Notes under the pieces: model-generated
What the model was told of the DNA's origin: nothing
What the model saw: only the letters and a program-made list of their open reading frames with translations
Database searches by the model: none
NCBI RefSeq assembly: GCF_033100135.1
Contig: NZ_CP136920.1
Location: 3,219,001 to 3,283,000 of the forward strand
Origin: Rubellicoccus peritrichatus
GTDB taxonomy: Bacteria > Verrucomicrobiota > Verrucomicrobiia > Opitutales > Cerasicoccaceae
Direction: 5' to 3'
DNA length: 64,000 nucleotides
Shown: positions 19,640 through 28,620 of the stretch, piece after piece
Numbering within the stretch: the stretch's first letter is position 1
How the letters are laid out: each line of letters begins with the position of its first letter
Program-made: the position numbers and the translations under genes

Positions 19640-21048
19640 TTTGGCACGCCATCCTTCTTCGTTTGAGCAATCATTGCAGTTTCAGCTATGGGTGTCAGCT
19701 TGACTACGAAAGTCCAAGGTCCACCGTCTGAATCGATTAGAGTCGCTTTTCGGCCGGCTAAAGTCGCACGCCACCCGGTATCACTCGTCCCTTCATTTAA
19801 AAAACGAACATAATTAGCAGCACCTTGCGATGTCGCGGAAACGCCTTTCACTAGAACATTCATACCATTGCTTTCGATTTCCTGCATAACCACATCTTCG
19901 TTGATAGCTTGGGCCAGGGCGTGAAGCATCGAGGCCAATCGAACGCGGTGTGCTTCCAGATCAAAAGGAACTTCGATTGAACCATTTTGAAGTATGCGTA
20001 ATTGGCGCTTTAACTTTTTGATTTCCTCATTCGAACTGCTGACCTCGCTAACAGGGATTTGCATCGTTTCTATGTCCTTTTCGAGCCTGCTGATGGAAGT
20101 ACTTAGATAAAATGAATGCCCGATAACTATGCAGATGGCAGCTGCTGTAATCCCTGCACCAACGAGAACGATTTCCCGGTTTGACATCTCAGGCTTAGGA
20201 ATTTCCAAGTGAGGAATCATTTCAACCTTTTGAGTGAAAGAATCCAATCCAAGTGCTAGCTGCTCAGCCCAACGTGAACGTCCTGATTCGTCATCGAGCC
20301 TCAGAACCGTAGACTCAAGTGCTTCGTAAGGTAGGCGCCCAGTAGTCATCAAGGTAAGTAATACTTCCCGGTTCAAGGCATCGATCACGACTTCATCAGC
20401 CATAGCGAGTTCTTTTGCATCATTACCATTCCATGCACGAAGCCCGGGTGCCTCTGATTCCGTTTCATAAAAGAACGCGAAACCTGGCCAAAGCTCAAGC
20501 TGACAGTCTGCCTGCAGCGGCATGCCCGCTGGATGAGATATTGCCGAAAGATAACAGCCGCGAATTGCTGAGACGGCTTGACGCCATATCATGAGCTGTT
20601 CAAAGGAAGCCTGAATGGCCCAAACTCTGAGCAAGCCTTCTTCACTGGCTAATCGCTTCCATGTGAATTGTGCTTCATCTGCCGCCAGCCCATTTAAACT
20701 CTCAAGTTCCATTGAGACAGCCTCATCATCACTTTCACCTCCGAGTATTGGAATATCCGTGATTGCGCTGAATACGTAAGCGCTCAGCAAGGTGATCTCA
20801 CGTGCGGGACTTGCTTTTTCTTTCAGTAGGTTTGTGATCCAAGCACCATCATCTTTGGTTCCCTGTCCAAGGTAGTCGTCGGCCAATTCGCCCATACTAT
20901 TGTCAACAGCCGATGAATCTTCGTCTGTGATAACGCGAAGGACAGTGAATCTGCCTTCTTTACGTATTAGGTCTACACGAAAGTGGACCGATCCGGTATC
21001 GACTAGGTAAGTTTTGTTAGGGCGTCTGGATATTAAAGAAGTCATCAC
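19636..21048 (-). CDS. PilM-PilN fusion / GspL-like protein
   Basis: The 470-residue protein has a large cytoplasmic N-terminal region (about 1-300) in the position of PilM or the GspL actin-like domain. One membrane helix follows (IVLVGAGITAAAICIVIGHS, near 305-327), then a coiled coil and a PilN-like periplasmic domain (about 340-450). GspL has the same layout and links the ATPase to the periplasmic ring. The actin-like motifs are weak, so the domain call is from topology and context. It overlaps the neighbours on both sides by four bases. Confidence 0.68.
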   Translation of the reverse strand: MMTSLISRRPNKTYLVDTGSVHFRVDLIRKEGRFTVLRVITDEDSSAVDNSMGELADDYLGQGTKDDGAWITNLLKEKASPAREITLLSAYVFSAITDIPILGGESDDEAVSMELESLNGLAADEAQFTWKRLASEEGLLRVWAIQASFEQLMIWRQAVSAIRGCYLSAISHPAGMPLQADCQLELWPGFAFFYETESEAPGLRAWNGNDAKELAMADEVVIDALNREVLLTLMTTGRLPYEALESTVLRLDDESGRSRWAEQLALGLDSFTQKVEMIPHLEIPKPEMSNREIVLVGAGITAAAICIVIGHSFYLSTSISRLEKDIETMQIPVSEVSSSNEEIKKLKRQLRILQNGSIEVPFDLEAHRVRLASMLHALAQAINEDVVMQEIESNGMNVLVKGVSATSQGAANYVRFLNEGTSDTGWRATLAGRKATLIDSDGGPWTFVVKLTPIAETAMIAQTKKDGVPK

Positions 21049-22043
21049 CTTGTAAGAAGAGTCAGTGTTATGGCATCAGTGCGGCCTCTAAGGTTTTTAT
21101 GAGTTGCAATCGATGCTCGATCCGCTGTGGGTGCAACGGCTGGCTGTTCGGTCAGGTCATCGTTATTTGCTGGAAGGGTAGTGTCGTCGACCTGATAAGC
21201 CCGGAAAATTTTTGGTCCATACGGCAGACCGCTCAATGTGAATGATAGGGAGGCAACCTCTGTTGCGCTTCCAGGGTTATCAGTGGAGTCCGTAAAGTCA
21301 AATTTCGCTTGCACTAGTGTTTCTAATCCGCCACTGCCGTTTGCGGCATAATTCGCACCGTAGACTCGGACGAGAATATACTGTCCATCGCTTTGAAGAA
21401 TATTACCTGAATCATTCTGAACGACTACAGCGATATCCTCGCTTATATTAACCTCAACATTGGATAAACCATTTGTAACCGCCCCAGTGGTAGCCTCTAG
21501 CACAATAGCCGTATCCGCATTAACACCGGTACCACCCGAAGCGCCATCAACACCGAGGCTCTGTAGAATGGCCACACTCTCTCCATTGGAAACAGGGTCG
21601 CCATTCGCTTCGTAATGCACCAATGCATCGCCAAAGCCGTCTGTTAGCTCGTCTCGATTGATTCCGAGATTCAAGTATGGTCCGCGCCAACCCACTCCCA
21701 GTCTGACCTCACTATCGCCCGCCGGTGTTTGAATCGAATAACCCGGCAAGGATCCACCGTCCCAGAGTTCGGATAGTTGTTCTTCCGCAATAGAACCTTG
21801 TGCTATTGGCAAGCGCCCAATGTCCCCAATGAAACCAACCGTTTCTCTATCACCCAAGACTGCTTCTTCAATGTTTTCGAGTTGGGCAATGTTTGCGTCA
21901 TAACGCTTCTCTTCCGTTATTTGGGCTACACTTCTTAATGCGACAGTGGAAAGAACTGCGAGTATACTGAGCACGACGAGAAGTTCGACAAGGGTCAATC
22001 CCTGACGAGCAACTGGTAATTTTCTTGTAGTCGATTTTAGCAT
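21045..22043 (-). CDS. Prepilin-like protein 1 (long)
   Basis: This type IV prepilin-like protein has a leader MLKSTTRKLPVARQG, then LTLVELLVVLSILAVLSTVA, with Glu at position +5 after the predicted cleavage at Gly. The rest (about 300 residues) is a large secreted domain with many Asp, Asn and Gly residues, longer than a major pilin, so it may be a minor pilin or adhesin. The open frame extends to 22106 over the end of the upstream gene; the ATG at 22043 gives the proper short leader. No prepilin peptidase gene is in the window. Confidence 0.85.
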   Translation of the reverse strand: MLKSTTRKLPVARQGLTLVELLVVLSILAVLSTVALRSVAQITEEKRYDANIAQLENIEEAVLGDRETVGFIGDIGRLPIAQGSIAEEQLSELWDGGSLPGYSIQTPAGDSEVRLGVGWRGPYLNLGINRDELTDGFGDALVHYEANGDPVSNGESVAILQSLGVDGASGGTGVNADTAIVLEATTGAVTNGLSNVEVNISEDIAVVVQNDSGNILQSDGQYILVRVYGANYAANGSGGLETLVQAKFDFTDSTDNPGSATEVASLSFTLSGLPYGPKIFRAYQVDDTTLPANNDDLTEQPAVAPTADRASIATHKNLRGRTDAITLTLLTR

Positions 22044-22047
22044 GACT

Positions 22048-22668
22048 CTACAGGTTTGGGTCAGTATCGCGTAAGAACTGCACAATGTCATCGCCCCGGT
22101 CAGCATCTATTGCGTTGTTCGGATCAGTTTCAATTACTTGATTGGGACCGGCAGAGACGATCCGTGCATCACTTGTATCAGACTCTTGCAAGATAATAGG
22201 TTTGCCCCAGCCATCAAGGATTGCGGGGTCAGAGTCTAACCCGTAAGTGGCGATGAAGTTATCTGTATCGCCAGCTTCAGTCGAAGCTCCGTAAGTTGCA
22301 CCTGAATCAAAAAGGTATGGGCCATTCCAGCCGCGCTTTGTTGCAAAATTGTAAGCTCCAAGGCTGTCAACATCTGTCAACAATCCTGCAATGCGTGTCG
22401 GTAATTCTAGTGCGTGGCTATAGTAACCAGCTTCAGCACCGTTACCCATTAGGGCTTTCTCAATCTCCAGAAGGGTCGCCCGGGTTGCCACTTCCTCATG
22501 TGTAATACTGCGACCAGTACCATCGACAATACTCATTCCATTTGAAACCGTCATGACAACCCCACCGCCCACGGCTGCCAGTATTGTAAGCACGACAAGA
22601 AGCTCCATTATTGTGAAGCCACGTCTAACCCTAATCGGTAAGGTGAATTGTGTTAACTCATTCGGCAT
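22048..22668 (-). CDS. Prepilin-like protein 2 (GspG/H type)
   Basis: This 206-residue protein has the prepilin signature RRG/FTIMELLVVLTILAAVGGG, with Glu at +5 of the mature form. Note the variant FTIME, where its sisters have LTLVE. The mature part contains GspG-like phrases such as RGWNGPYLFDSG and LDGWGKPI, which in major pseudopilins surround the calcium-binding loop. The gene is 4 bases upstream of prepilin 1 and 46 bases downstream of prepilin 3. Confidence 0.87.
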   Translation of the reverse strand: MPNELTQFTLPIRVRRGFTIMELLVVLTILAAVGGGVVMTVSNGMSIVDGTGRSITHEEVATRATLLEIEKALMGNGAEAGYYSHALELPTRIAGLLTDVDSLGAYNFATKRGWNGPYLFDSGATYGASTEAGDTDNFIATYGLDSDPAILDGWGKPIILQESDTSDARIVSAGPNQVIETDPNNAIDADRGDDIVQFLRDTDPNL

Positions 22669-22714
22669 TAATCAGCAGTGTTTGATTTTATTCACAGAGC
22701 AAATGGTCAAGCAT

Positions 22715-23467
22715 CTAGAAAGCATTATAAAAATCGTTCAGATGAAAATTAATACCCTGTAACTCATTGTCATCAAGGCCGGCGACTGTCGAGAGACGTA
22801 GGGTTTCATCATCGAAAACAGTAAAAATCACAATCCAGCGTGCGTATTGGGTCGACGGGTTGTCTCCACCACTGAGGAATTTAACAGGCGCATCCGCCAT
22901 TGTTCGCCCAATCATCGTGCTGTTGTTCCCGAGGCCGAAGGCAACATATCTGACAATATCCCCGCCACTAGCGTTGAGTCCTAGAGCCGTCTCACCATCA
23001 GTTGTCAGTACGGCGACATTACCTGCTCCCAGTTCGTTGACCGCGTTCATGCCGTCGAATGTTTGATTTACGTCCGTATCTGTAAAATCGACATGCTGAA
23101 ATGTTTGCGTTATACTTGCGTTTGCAAGGGCGTTCGCGATTGCTTCTTCGTCAGAACCGCTGATCGGCGAACTAATATCGAGTACTGCGAGGTCAGCTGG
23201 GGCTGTTGTTGGCAAAATAACACCATTGGAATCAATCAAACTGTCCCAGTTTTCAGGGTAATCACCCGTAGCTCCACGATGAGTCTCTACCGCCTTAATC
23301 ACCTCCCGCATATTGCCCGATCCGGTCGAACCACCAGAAATTTGATTCGTATTTGGAAGAATTGGTATAATGATTGTGGCCACGGCAGTGATGATCGTGA
23401 GCACCACAAGTAATTCCACGAGAGTGAGACCGCGCCGTTTCGTGTAGTGTCTAAATGTGTAATACAT
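22715..23467 (-). CDS. Prepilin-like protein 3
   Basis: This 250-residue protein begins with leader MYYTFRHYTKRRG and continues LTLVELLVVLTIITAVATII, the hydrophobic pilin helix with Glu at +5. The globular part starts with NMREVIKAVETHRGATGDYPENW, written here shortened, typical of the region after the helix where pseudopilins cover amino-acid stretches about sample dates and text wrap. No further motif is recognised. It lies downstream of prepilin 4, separated from it by a GC-rich hairpin at 23492-23520. Confidence 0.86.
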   Translation of the reverse strand: MYYTFRHYTKRRGLTLVELLVVLTIITAVATIIIPILPNTNQISGGSTGSGNMREVIKAVETHRGATGDYPENWDSLIDSNGVILPTTAPADLAVLDISSPISGSDEEAIANALANASITQTFQHVDFTDTDVNQTFDGMNAVNELGAGNVAVLTTDGETALGLNASGGDIVRYVAFGLGNNSTMIGRTMADAPVKFLSGGDNPSTQYARWIVIFTVFDDETLRLSTVAGLDDNELQGINFHLNDFYNAF

Positions 23468-23491
23468 GATGAGTTTAATTAAAAAGGTAAA

Positions 23492-23520
23492 GGACGCGCC
23501 TGGTATTTCCTGGCGCGTCC
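23492..23520 (-). terminator. GC-rich hairpin between prepilin genes 4 and 3
   Basis: GGACGCGCC (23492-23500) pairs perfectly with GGCGCGTCC (23512-23520) over an 11-base loop. On the minus strand the stem is followed by an interrupted run of U (TTTACCTTTTT). This suits a leaky terminator or an mRNA-stabilising 3' end for the first gene of the cluster, which would raise prepilin 4 expression above that of the following genes. Confidence 0.7.
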
Positions 23521-23560
23521 CGTGAATAAGGGTTAGCGAGTGTACTAAGTTAACTTATTC

Positions 23561-24364
23561 TTAACTTTCGTTCAATTCCTGCCAGTAAACTTCGATATGG
23601 TTGTCAGCGGTTTCGAAGGCATCACCGTCGATGCAGTAGCTGATACGCTTGAACTCAGCAGGGGGAGAGTCGGCGGGAGTTACAGTGTCTTCGAAGACTT
23701 CCACAACGACACCAAAACGGGAATGAACTTGGTCGGGAAGTGCACCTGGAGTGTCGCCGAAGTGGACGGGAGGCTCAGGAGCAAGGTTGCCAAGTAGGCT
23801 CCAGTCACGGCCTATGCCGAGCCAGACATACTTTTCACCATCAGCAGTGGGGAGGAAGAGCGCATCCGCTTGACCTGTTGTCAGCGTGATGAGTTCGTCA
23901 CCGGTAGCAAGAACGCGTTGAACTCCGCCAATATCAAAAGTGACATTATTTGGTGCAGCGGCATGATCCACAACAGAAGTGATTCCGAGTCCAGCGAGTG
24001 AGACTACTTCACCAGCGGTCAGGGCATCTGTCGTCAGAGCGCCGGTACCATTGGCACCCCCTTCAGTCGCGGTAAACGTAGTGGTTGAGTTGTTAACCGG
24101 GTCTGTTCCTCCTGTATAGATGCCAGAGTCAAAGTCGGTGCCGAGGCTACTAGATTCCAGCAAAGCTCTTTGAACCATATTGTGGACTTCCGGGAAAGAG
24201 GTCGCACAGGTGGCTACATGGCTACGGCTGAGAGAGCTGGAGATCGTTGGGACAAGCAAACCGCCGACCGCGACGAGGATGACGAGCACGACGAGTAGCT
24301 CGACAAGGGTTAGCCCCTTGCGCATTTTCATGCGCTTAGAGAAAGATTGAGTGTAATGATTCAT
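23561..24364 (-). CDS. Prepilin-like protein 4, first gene of the cluster, possible major pilin
   Basis: This 267-residue prepilin has leader MNHYTQSFSKRMKMRKG, then LTLVELLVVLVILVAVGGLL with Glu at +5. Two cysteines near the start of the mature domain (ATCATSF) and one near the end (ISYCIDG) could allow a disulfide, although pairing is inferred. It is the first gene of the minus-strand cluster, with more than 360 bases of non-coding sequence upstream and a hairpin directly downstream. That is the arrangement expected for the most abundant subunit. Confidence 0.86.
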   Translation of the reverse strand: MNHYTQSFSKRMKMRKGLTLVELLVVLVILVAVGGLLVPTISSSLSRSHVATCATSFPEVHNMVQRALLESSSLGTDFDSGIYTGGTDPVNNSTTTFTATEGGANGTGALTTDALTAGEVVSLAGLGITSVVDHAAAPNNVTFDIGGVQRVLATGDELITLTTGQADALFLPTADGEKYVWLGIGRDWSLLGNLAPEPPVHFGDTPGALPDQVHSRFGVVVEVFEDTVTPADSPPAEFKRISYCIDGDAFETADNHIEVYWQELNES

Positions 24365-24455
24365 TTTTCGTTATTTAGTTTATATGTAATACAGCAGTGC
24401 CCTTATTGCGCCTGCGTCTCAATAGCAATTTGCAAATGAGACTGAGTTGCAATGG

Positions 24456-24482
24456 AAAATTTTACAAAAGGAGTAAAATTTT
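24456..24482. promoter_or_regulatory. 10-bp perfect inverted repeat upstream of prepilin 4
   Basis: AAAATTTTAC (24456-24465) and GTAAAATTTT (24473-24482) are exact reverse complements around AAAAGGA. The repeat lies about 92 bases upstream of the prepilin 4 start. It could be an operator for a dimeric regulator; AT-rich composition means a chance origin is not excluded. Confidence 0.4.
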
Positions 24483-24649
24483 ACTTATATTAGCAGTGTG
24501 TTTCCGGGGGATTAGTCAGGCTACTGGGAAGGTGGCGGAGTTTGGCTAATATCGATTTCTACTTCTATCCCCATATTGCCAAGACTCGTTGGCGTCAGAT
24601 TCGGAAATCGCCATGATTGCAATCTTCAATAGCACGTGAAAGAAATAAT

Positions 24650-24687
24650 CTGGGTTCGACCCCTTCCTTATCCGTCAGTAGGTTTGA
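24650..24687 (+). repeat. Decayed tRNA-Ser-like 3' sequence
   Basis: The stretch containing GGGTTCGACCCC and then ATCCGTCAGTAGGTTT resembles the T-arm, acceptor end, CCA and 3' flank of tRNA-Ser at 12611-12645 in the same orientation (roughly 27 of 37 positions by eye). Stem pairing is broken, so it is not a functional tRNA. It lies just beyond the far end of the pilus/secretion cluster. Confidence 0.45.
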
Positions 24688-24732
24688 GAATCTTACTATC
24701 ATCGACTGTCCTTCTACAGTTCTCCTCGAGGG

Positions 24733-26157
24733 TTATGTTGAGCTGCTATCATACCCATAATAGTTCGCGATTGCCAGTCCAGCCGCTATCCCAGTGAAAG
24801 CATCGTGACGGATTATGGGTATGTGAAGCAAGGCTTCCAAATGATTTCGAATTGCTGGTATCTCAGAAGAGCCGCCAGTGCACACCACACCCGTGAGTTC
24901 GTCTTTGCTCACATTTGCTTTTGATAATACGTCTGATAATAACGTATCTATGTCTTTTAATGGAGCCTTGAGGATTTCGTCAAAATCCTGGCGAGTGAAT
25001 GGCACTTCTAGGTCTATGCCGGGAACTGATATTATGGTCTCCGTTTGATTTGATAATTCGATTTTTGCTGACTCAATGGCTCGGAGGATTTCATAGGAAA
25101 GGTTGTCAACAATAATGCCGCGAAGACGCTTCAATTTGATCTCAGCTTCGCCGCCTTCTTTCATGCCTACATTAATTTGATTCCTTAATCGAGGTGTGTT
25201 GAGCTGGTAGGCATTTTGCCAGTCGATAAGTCGTTCGGCATAGTCGCTGAATCGGAAATCAGTCTTTTCTTGTTTGGCATTGGCATTGCGTGAAACCTTC
25301 ACACCTAGACCGATCTCAGGAAAAATCATCTTCTTGTAAATCATACAATCAATCATGTTTCCACCAAGGCCGATTCCTCCTGTTGCCAAAACACTAAAGC
25401 CATTTTGGGTAATAGACAAGACTGTCAGGTCCAAGGTGCCTCCGCCAAAGTCAAAAACCAGATACTTTGAATCAACCTCCACGGAATGCGTATGCAGGAA
25501 ACTCATTGCCGCAGCAACTGGCTCTTCGCAGAAAATAGGATTTTTAATTTCAGCAAAGCGACACGAATCTGTTAAACGTGATATTGCCTGTCTGTTTGAT
25601 TCTTGGCTGTCTCCTACAAAATTGACTGGTCGGCCAACATGTATGTCGATTTTACTTTCTGCAAAAGGACTATATGTTTCCTTCAGCTTAAGCAGGATTG
25701 GAGTGATGAGGGCGGTAATGTTGAATGACTTGTTGAAGATTTTAACGCGATCGACATCGCTGTTACCTAACCAACTTTTTATCCCCCTGAAAAGGCGCCC
25801 GGGGATATTTTGATCGGTCCATGCATTTGCTTGAACCGTAATTGTTTGGGCATCACCATCGCCTCCAAATCCCAAAGTCATATCAAAAGCTCCAACACTT
25901 TCCTGCTTGAGTTTAATCTGACGGTTTCTGTTGTCCTGCAAATATTGTTCTATTCCCGAGAGGCCAATTGTGGGTAATAAATCTTTCGAAATGTAGATGG
26001 CGGTGGGAATGAGTTTAAGGGCATGGTCGCCTTCCTCTATCGTTAAACAGCGCAATTCCTTGCCATCAAATATGGCAACGGATGAGTTCGACGTTCCAAA
26101 GTCGACGCCAATTCCAATTTGTCCTTCTTCTATCCTTGAAAATGAAAACTTCTGCAT
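24733..26157 (-). CDS. Hsp70-family protein (YegD-like), short
   Basis: This is an actin-fold ATPase of the Hsp70 superfamily. Phosphate-1 motif IGVDFGTSNSSVAIF lies near residues 16-30, phosphate-2 YLVFDFGGGTLDLTVL near 225-240, and the adenosine motif GVVCTGGSSEIPAIRN near 425-440. At 474 residues it consists of little more than the nucleotide-binding domain, like YegD, and lacks the substrate-binding and lid domains of DnaK. Its client is unknown. It points the same way as the pilus cluster but is separated from it by 368 bases, so a shared function is not shown. Confidence 0.85.
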   Translation of the reverse strand: MQKFSFSRIEEGQIGIGVDFGTSNSSVAIFDGKELRCLTIEEGDHALKLIPTAIYISKDLLPTIGLSGIEQYLQDNRNRQIKLKQESVGAFDMTLGFGGDGDAQTITVQANAWTDQNIPGRLFRGIKSWLGNSDVDRVKIFNKSFNITALITPILLKLKETYSPFAESKIDIHVGRPVNFVGDSQESNRQAISRLTDSCRFAEIKNPIFCEEPVAAAMSFLHTHSVEVDSKYLVFDFGGGTLDLTVLSITQNGFSVLATGGIGLGGNMIDCMIYKKMIFPEIGLGVKVSRNANAKQEKTDFRFSDYAERLIDWQNAYQLNTPRLRNQINVGMKEGGEAEIKLKRLRGIIVDNLSYEILRAIESAKIELSNQTETIISVPGIDLEVPFTRQDFDEILKAPLKDIDTLLSDVLSKANVSKDELTGVVCTGGSSEIPAIRNHLEALLHIPIIRHDAFTGIAAGLAIANYYGYDSSST

Positions 26158-26405
26158 AGAGCTTTAATATCTGATCCTTCAGCTTTTTATAGGTGGAGGA
26201 GAGAAGTAGCGGGGGATTTGTTTTTATTTCAAGGGAAATATGAAGCTGCGTCTATTAATTGAAGGAACATTCTTTCTGTGCCTCATCGTTAATATCTTGT
26301 TAAAGAATAGTATTTGGTGGTCTGGGGCAGCTCTTTCATCGACTGAATGTAAGGAAACCCAGCGTACTGCGACATAGTTGATCTAAACAAACAGTGGAGA
26401 AATAC

Positions 26406-27785
26406 ATGAAGCTCATTTTACCGTTACTCCCGTTTCTGCTTTTAACTGGATTAGCATCCTGGGCAGGGAATTCATCCGATAATGGCAAAACAGAGAATGC
26501 GAATAGCAATGCTGACCTAATCGCCTTCTTCCAGTTGTTCTCGCCATCGTTGGAAACACGAGAAGAGGGGCTGGTCTATATCAAGAATGAATGGAAGCCC
26601 GAATTTGCTGTTATGGCTGTGGAGACACTGTTTTTTGTTCGAGATCAGACAACCTCTGATAGCTTAAGAAAAATTCTTGAGGAAAAAACAGGCAAGGATT
26701 TTGGCTATGATACAAATGCCTGGTATCGTTGGATATGGAGTAAGCCAGAAGCGACATTGAGTAAATACCCGGATTTTAAAGGGCATCTTTACAAATTTAT
26801 TGATCCGAAGTTTGAAAAATATTTTGCCAATCGCTATAACAGCCAGATTAGGCTGGATGAGGTCCGTTGGGGCGGAGTGGTGCAAGATGGTATTCCTCCG
26901 CTTAGGAATCCGAAGATGATCCCCGCGGCCAAAGCATCCTATTTGAACGATAATGATGTTGTTTTTGGGATTGAGTTAAATGGCGATTTACGGGCTTACC
27001 CTAAGCGTATTTTAGCCTGGCATGAAATGTTTGTTGATACTGTAGGTGGAGTTCCGGTTGCTGGCGTCTACTGCACACTATGTGGGACAGTGATTTTATA
27101 TAAGACGGAGTTCGAAGGGGTTAGCCATGAAATCGGTACCAGTGGTTTTCTTTATCGCTCCAACAAAGTGATGTATGATAAGGCGACCCAGTCATTGTGG
27201 AATACATTTTCAGGAGAACCCGTTCTGGGACCCCTTGTTGGAAAAGGTATTCAACTCGACACTTATAGTGTTGTGACTACGACTTGGGGTGAGTGGAAGA
27301 AAAGGCATCCGAAGACACTGGTTCTTTCATTAGATACGGGACATCGTCGGGATTACGGTGAAGGGGCTGCCTATCGAGATTATTTTGCTACAGACGAGCT
27401 AATGTTTACCGTGCCTGTGCTCGATACGCGTCTGAAAAATAAAGACGAAGTATTAGCCTTGAGAGTGAATTCTCCGGATGAGCAACTTGCTATATCGGTG
27501 GACTTCTTAAGGAAAAACCCAATATATCACGATCAAATTGGAGAAGAGCGGTTTGTTGTCTTAACTGATAAGAGTGGAGCTAATCGCGTCTATGAACGTG
27601 GAGGGAATCACTTCGTCACTTTTGATGGTGAATTTGCTTTGATCGATAAACAAGGCCACGAATGGGAAATGTCTGAAGATCGTCTTGTGAGTGAAGACGG
27701 AATAATTTTAGAGCGCCTGCCTTACCATCGAGCCTTCTGGTTTGGTTGGTACGCGCAATTTCCTGATACACGTTTGGTGATGTGA
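26406..27785 (+). CDS. DUF3179 domain-containing secreted protein
   Basis: The product has a signal peptide (MKLILPLLPFLLLTGLASWA) and a DUF3179 domain. Family marks are the CxxC motif in VYCTLCGTVILY, the phrase DKATQSLWNTFSGEPVLGPL and RHPKTLVLSLDTGHRRDYG. The biochemical role of DUF3179 is not known to me. I start it at the ATG at 26406, which has GGAGA five bases upstream, rather than at the GTG at 26394 where the open frame begins. It is divergent from the Hsp70-like gene and convergent with a PEP-CTERM gene. Confidence 0.85.
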   Translation: MKLILPLLPFLLLTGLASWAGNSSDNGKTENANSNADLIAFFQLFSPSLETREEGLVYIKNEWKPEFAVMAVETLFFVRDQTTSDSLRKILEEKTGKDFGYDTNAWYRWIWSKPEATLSKYPDFKGHLYKFIDPKFEKYFANRYNSQIRLDEVRWGGVVQDGIPPLRNPKMIPAAKASYLNDNDVVFGIELNGDLRAYPKRILAWHEMFVDTVGGVPVAGVYCTLCGTVILYKTEFEGVSHEIGTSGFLYRSNKVMYDKATQSLWNTFSGEPVLGPLVGKGIQLDTYSVVTTTWGEWKKRHPKTLVLSLDTGHRRDYGEGAAYRDYFATDELMFTVPVLDTRLKNKDEVLALRVNSPDEQLAISVDFLRKNPIYHDQIGEERFVVLTDKSGANRVYERGGNHFVTFDGEFALIDKQGHEWEMSEDRLVSEDGIILERLPYHRAFWFGWYAQFPDTRLVM

Positions 27786-27841
27786 AACTATCGCTTTTAA
27801 AAGATGGATTTATTTCTATGTGTTGTCTTCTGCCGTATTCT

Positions 27842-28513
27842 TTACCTGCCTCTGTTTTTACGGCATCGCAGAATTACGAATAAGACAAATGTGCTTAACA
27901 AAAGTGTATAGATGGAGGGTTCCGGAACGGTGCTAACCACGATGTTATCCAGATAGAAATTTTCTGCTCCTGCGCTTGAGTTTGTATTGAATTGCATGGC
28001 GAAAGTTGATGCTGCCCCATACTGCGTGGCAGGAATGGTAATCGTGTAATTGAAGAAGTTGATGTCACCTCCGGCATCATTAGGGAGAATTATGGTTGAG
28101 CCGGAATACGGGCTTACATTTGCGTAGCCATTTGTTTGGCCTTCGTCATTCAGTATGGTTGTAAAGCCGCTTCCAAAATCCAGATTAAATCCGATCAGCC
28201 CTTCGCCGGTCTCCGTAGTCGACGCCAGGGCAAAATCGAATGAAAACTGAAGATCGGCCCCACCATCGGGAATACTGATTGCGGTGCTTTGGGTGACCAG
28301 GCGATTGGGGCCATTTCTTATGAAAAGGCTTTGAGAGCCTGCTGATGCACGTGAGTCCGTGACGACAATTTGACTGTTGCTAACAGTCCAGTTCACCGGG
28401 TTCGCTCCAGCAACATCTGGAGGGTTTTCGAAACTATCGGAAAAGAGGATCGTGCCAAAAGTAGGGTTAGCGAGGATAAGGAATGTCAAAATAGTGGGGT
28501 ATCGGATATTCAT
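27842..28513 (-). CDS. PEP-CTERM sorting domain protein
   Basis: This 223-residue exported protein has a signal peptide (MNIRYPTILTFLILANPTFG), a beta-rich middle region that looks like a carbohydrate-binding jelly-roll (SFENPPDVAGANPVNWTV onwards), and a C-terminal sorting signal. The signal is VPEPSIYTLLLSTFVLFVIL followed by an Arg/Lys cluster. Such signals are recognised by exosortase, whose gene is not in the window. The function of the mature part is unknown. Confidence 0.85.
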   Translation of the reverse strand: MNIRYPTILTFLILANPTFGTILFSDSFENPPDVAGANPVNWTVSNSQIVVTDSRASAGSQSLFIRNGPNRLVTQSTAISIPDGGADLQFSFDFALASTTETGEGLIGFNLDFGSGFTTILNDEGQTNGYANVSPYSGSTIILPNDAGGDINFFNYTITIPATQYGAASTFAMQFNTNSSAGAENFYLDNIVVSTVPEPSIYTLLLSTFVLFVILRCRKNRGR

Positions 28514-28620
28514 ATCATTATCTTCTAAGATTTAGCCTCCTAGCTCAACGGTTTTGTTGTTTCTCGTACTGCGCAAATTAATACACATAATTCAGCCAGG
28601 GTTTCATTGTTAAATAAGAA

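Larger units (their letters stand above)
24365..24732. other. Intergenic region upstream of the pilus cluster
   Basis: No gene is seen in these 368 bases. They hold the presumed promoter of the pilus/secretion cluster, a perfect 10-bp inverted repeat at 24456-24482, and a tRNA-like remnant near 24650-24687. A sigma-54 site, common for pilin promoters, was looked for but no convincing GG-N10-GC arrangement was found. Confidence 0.6.

Noticed and set aside
24365-24455. Sigma-54 promoter for the first prepilin gene
   Set aside because: Only loose GGCAC-type matches were found, without the required spacing and the GC element.
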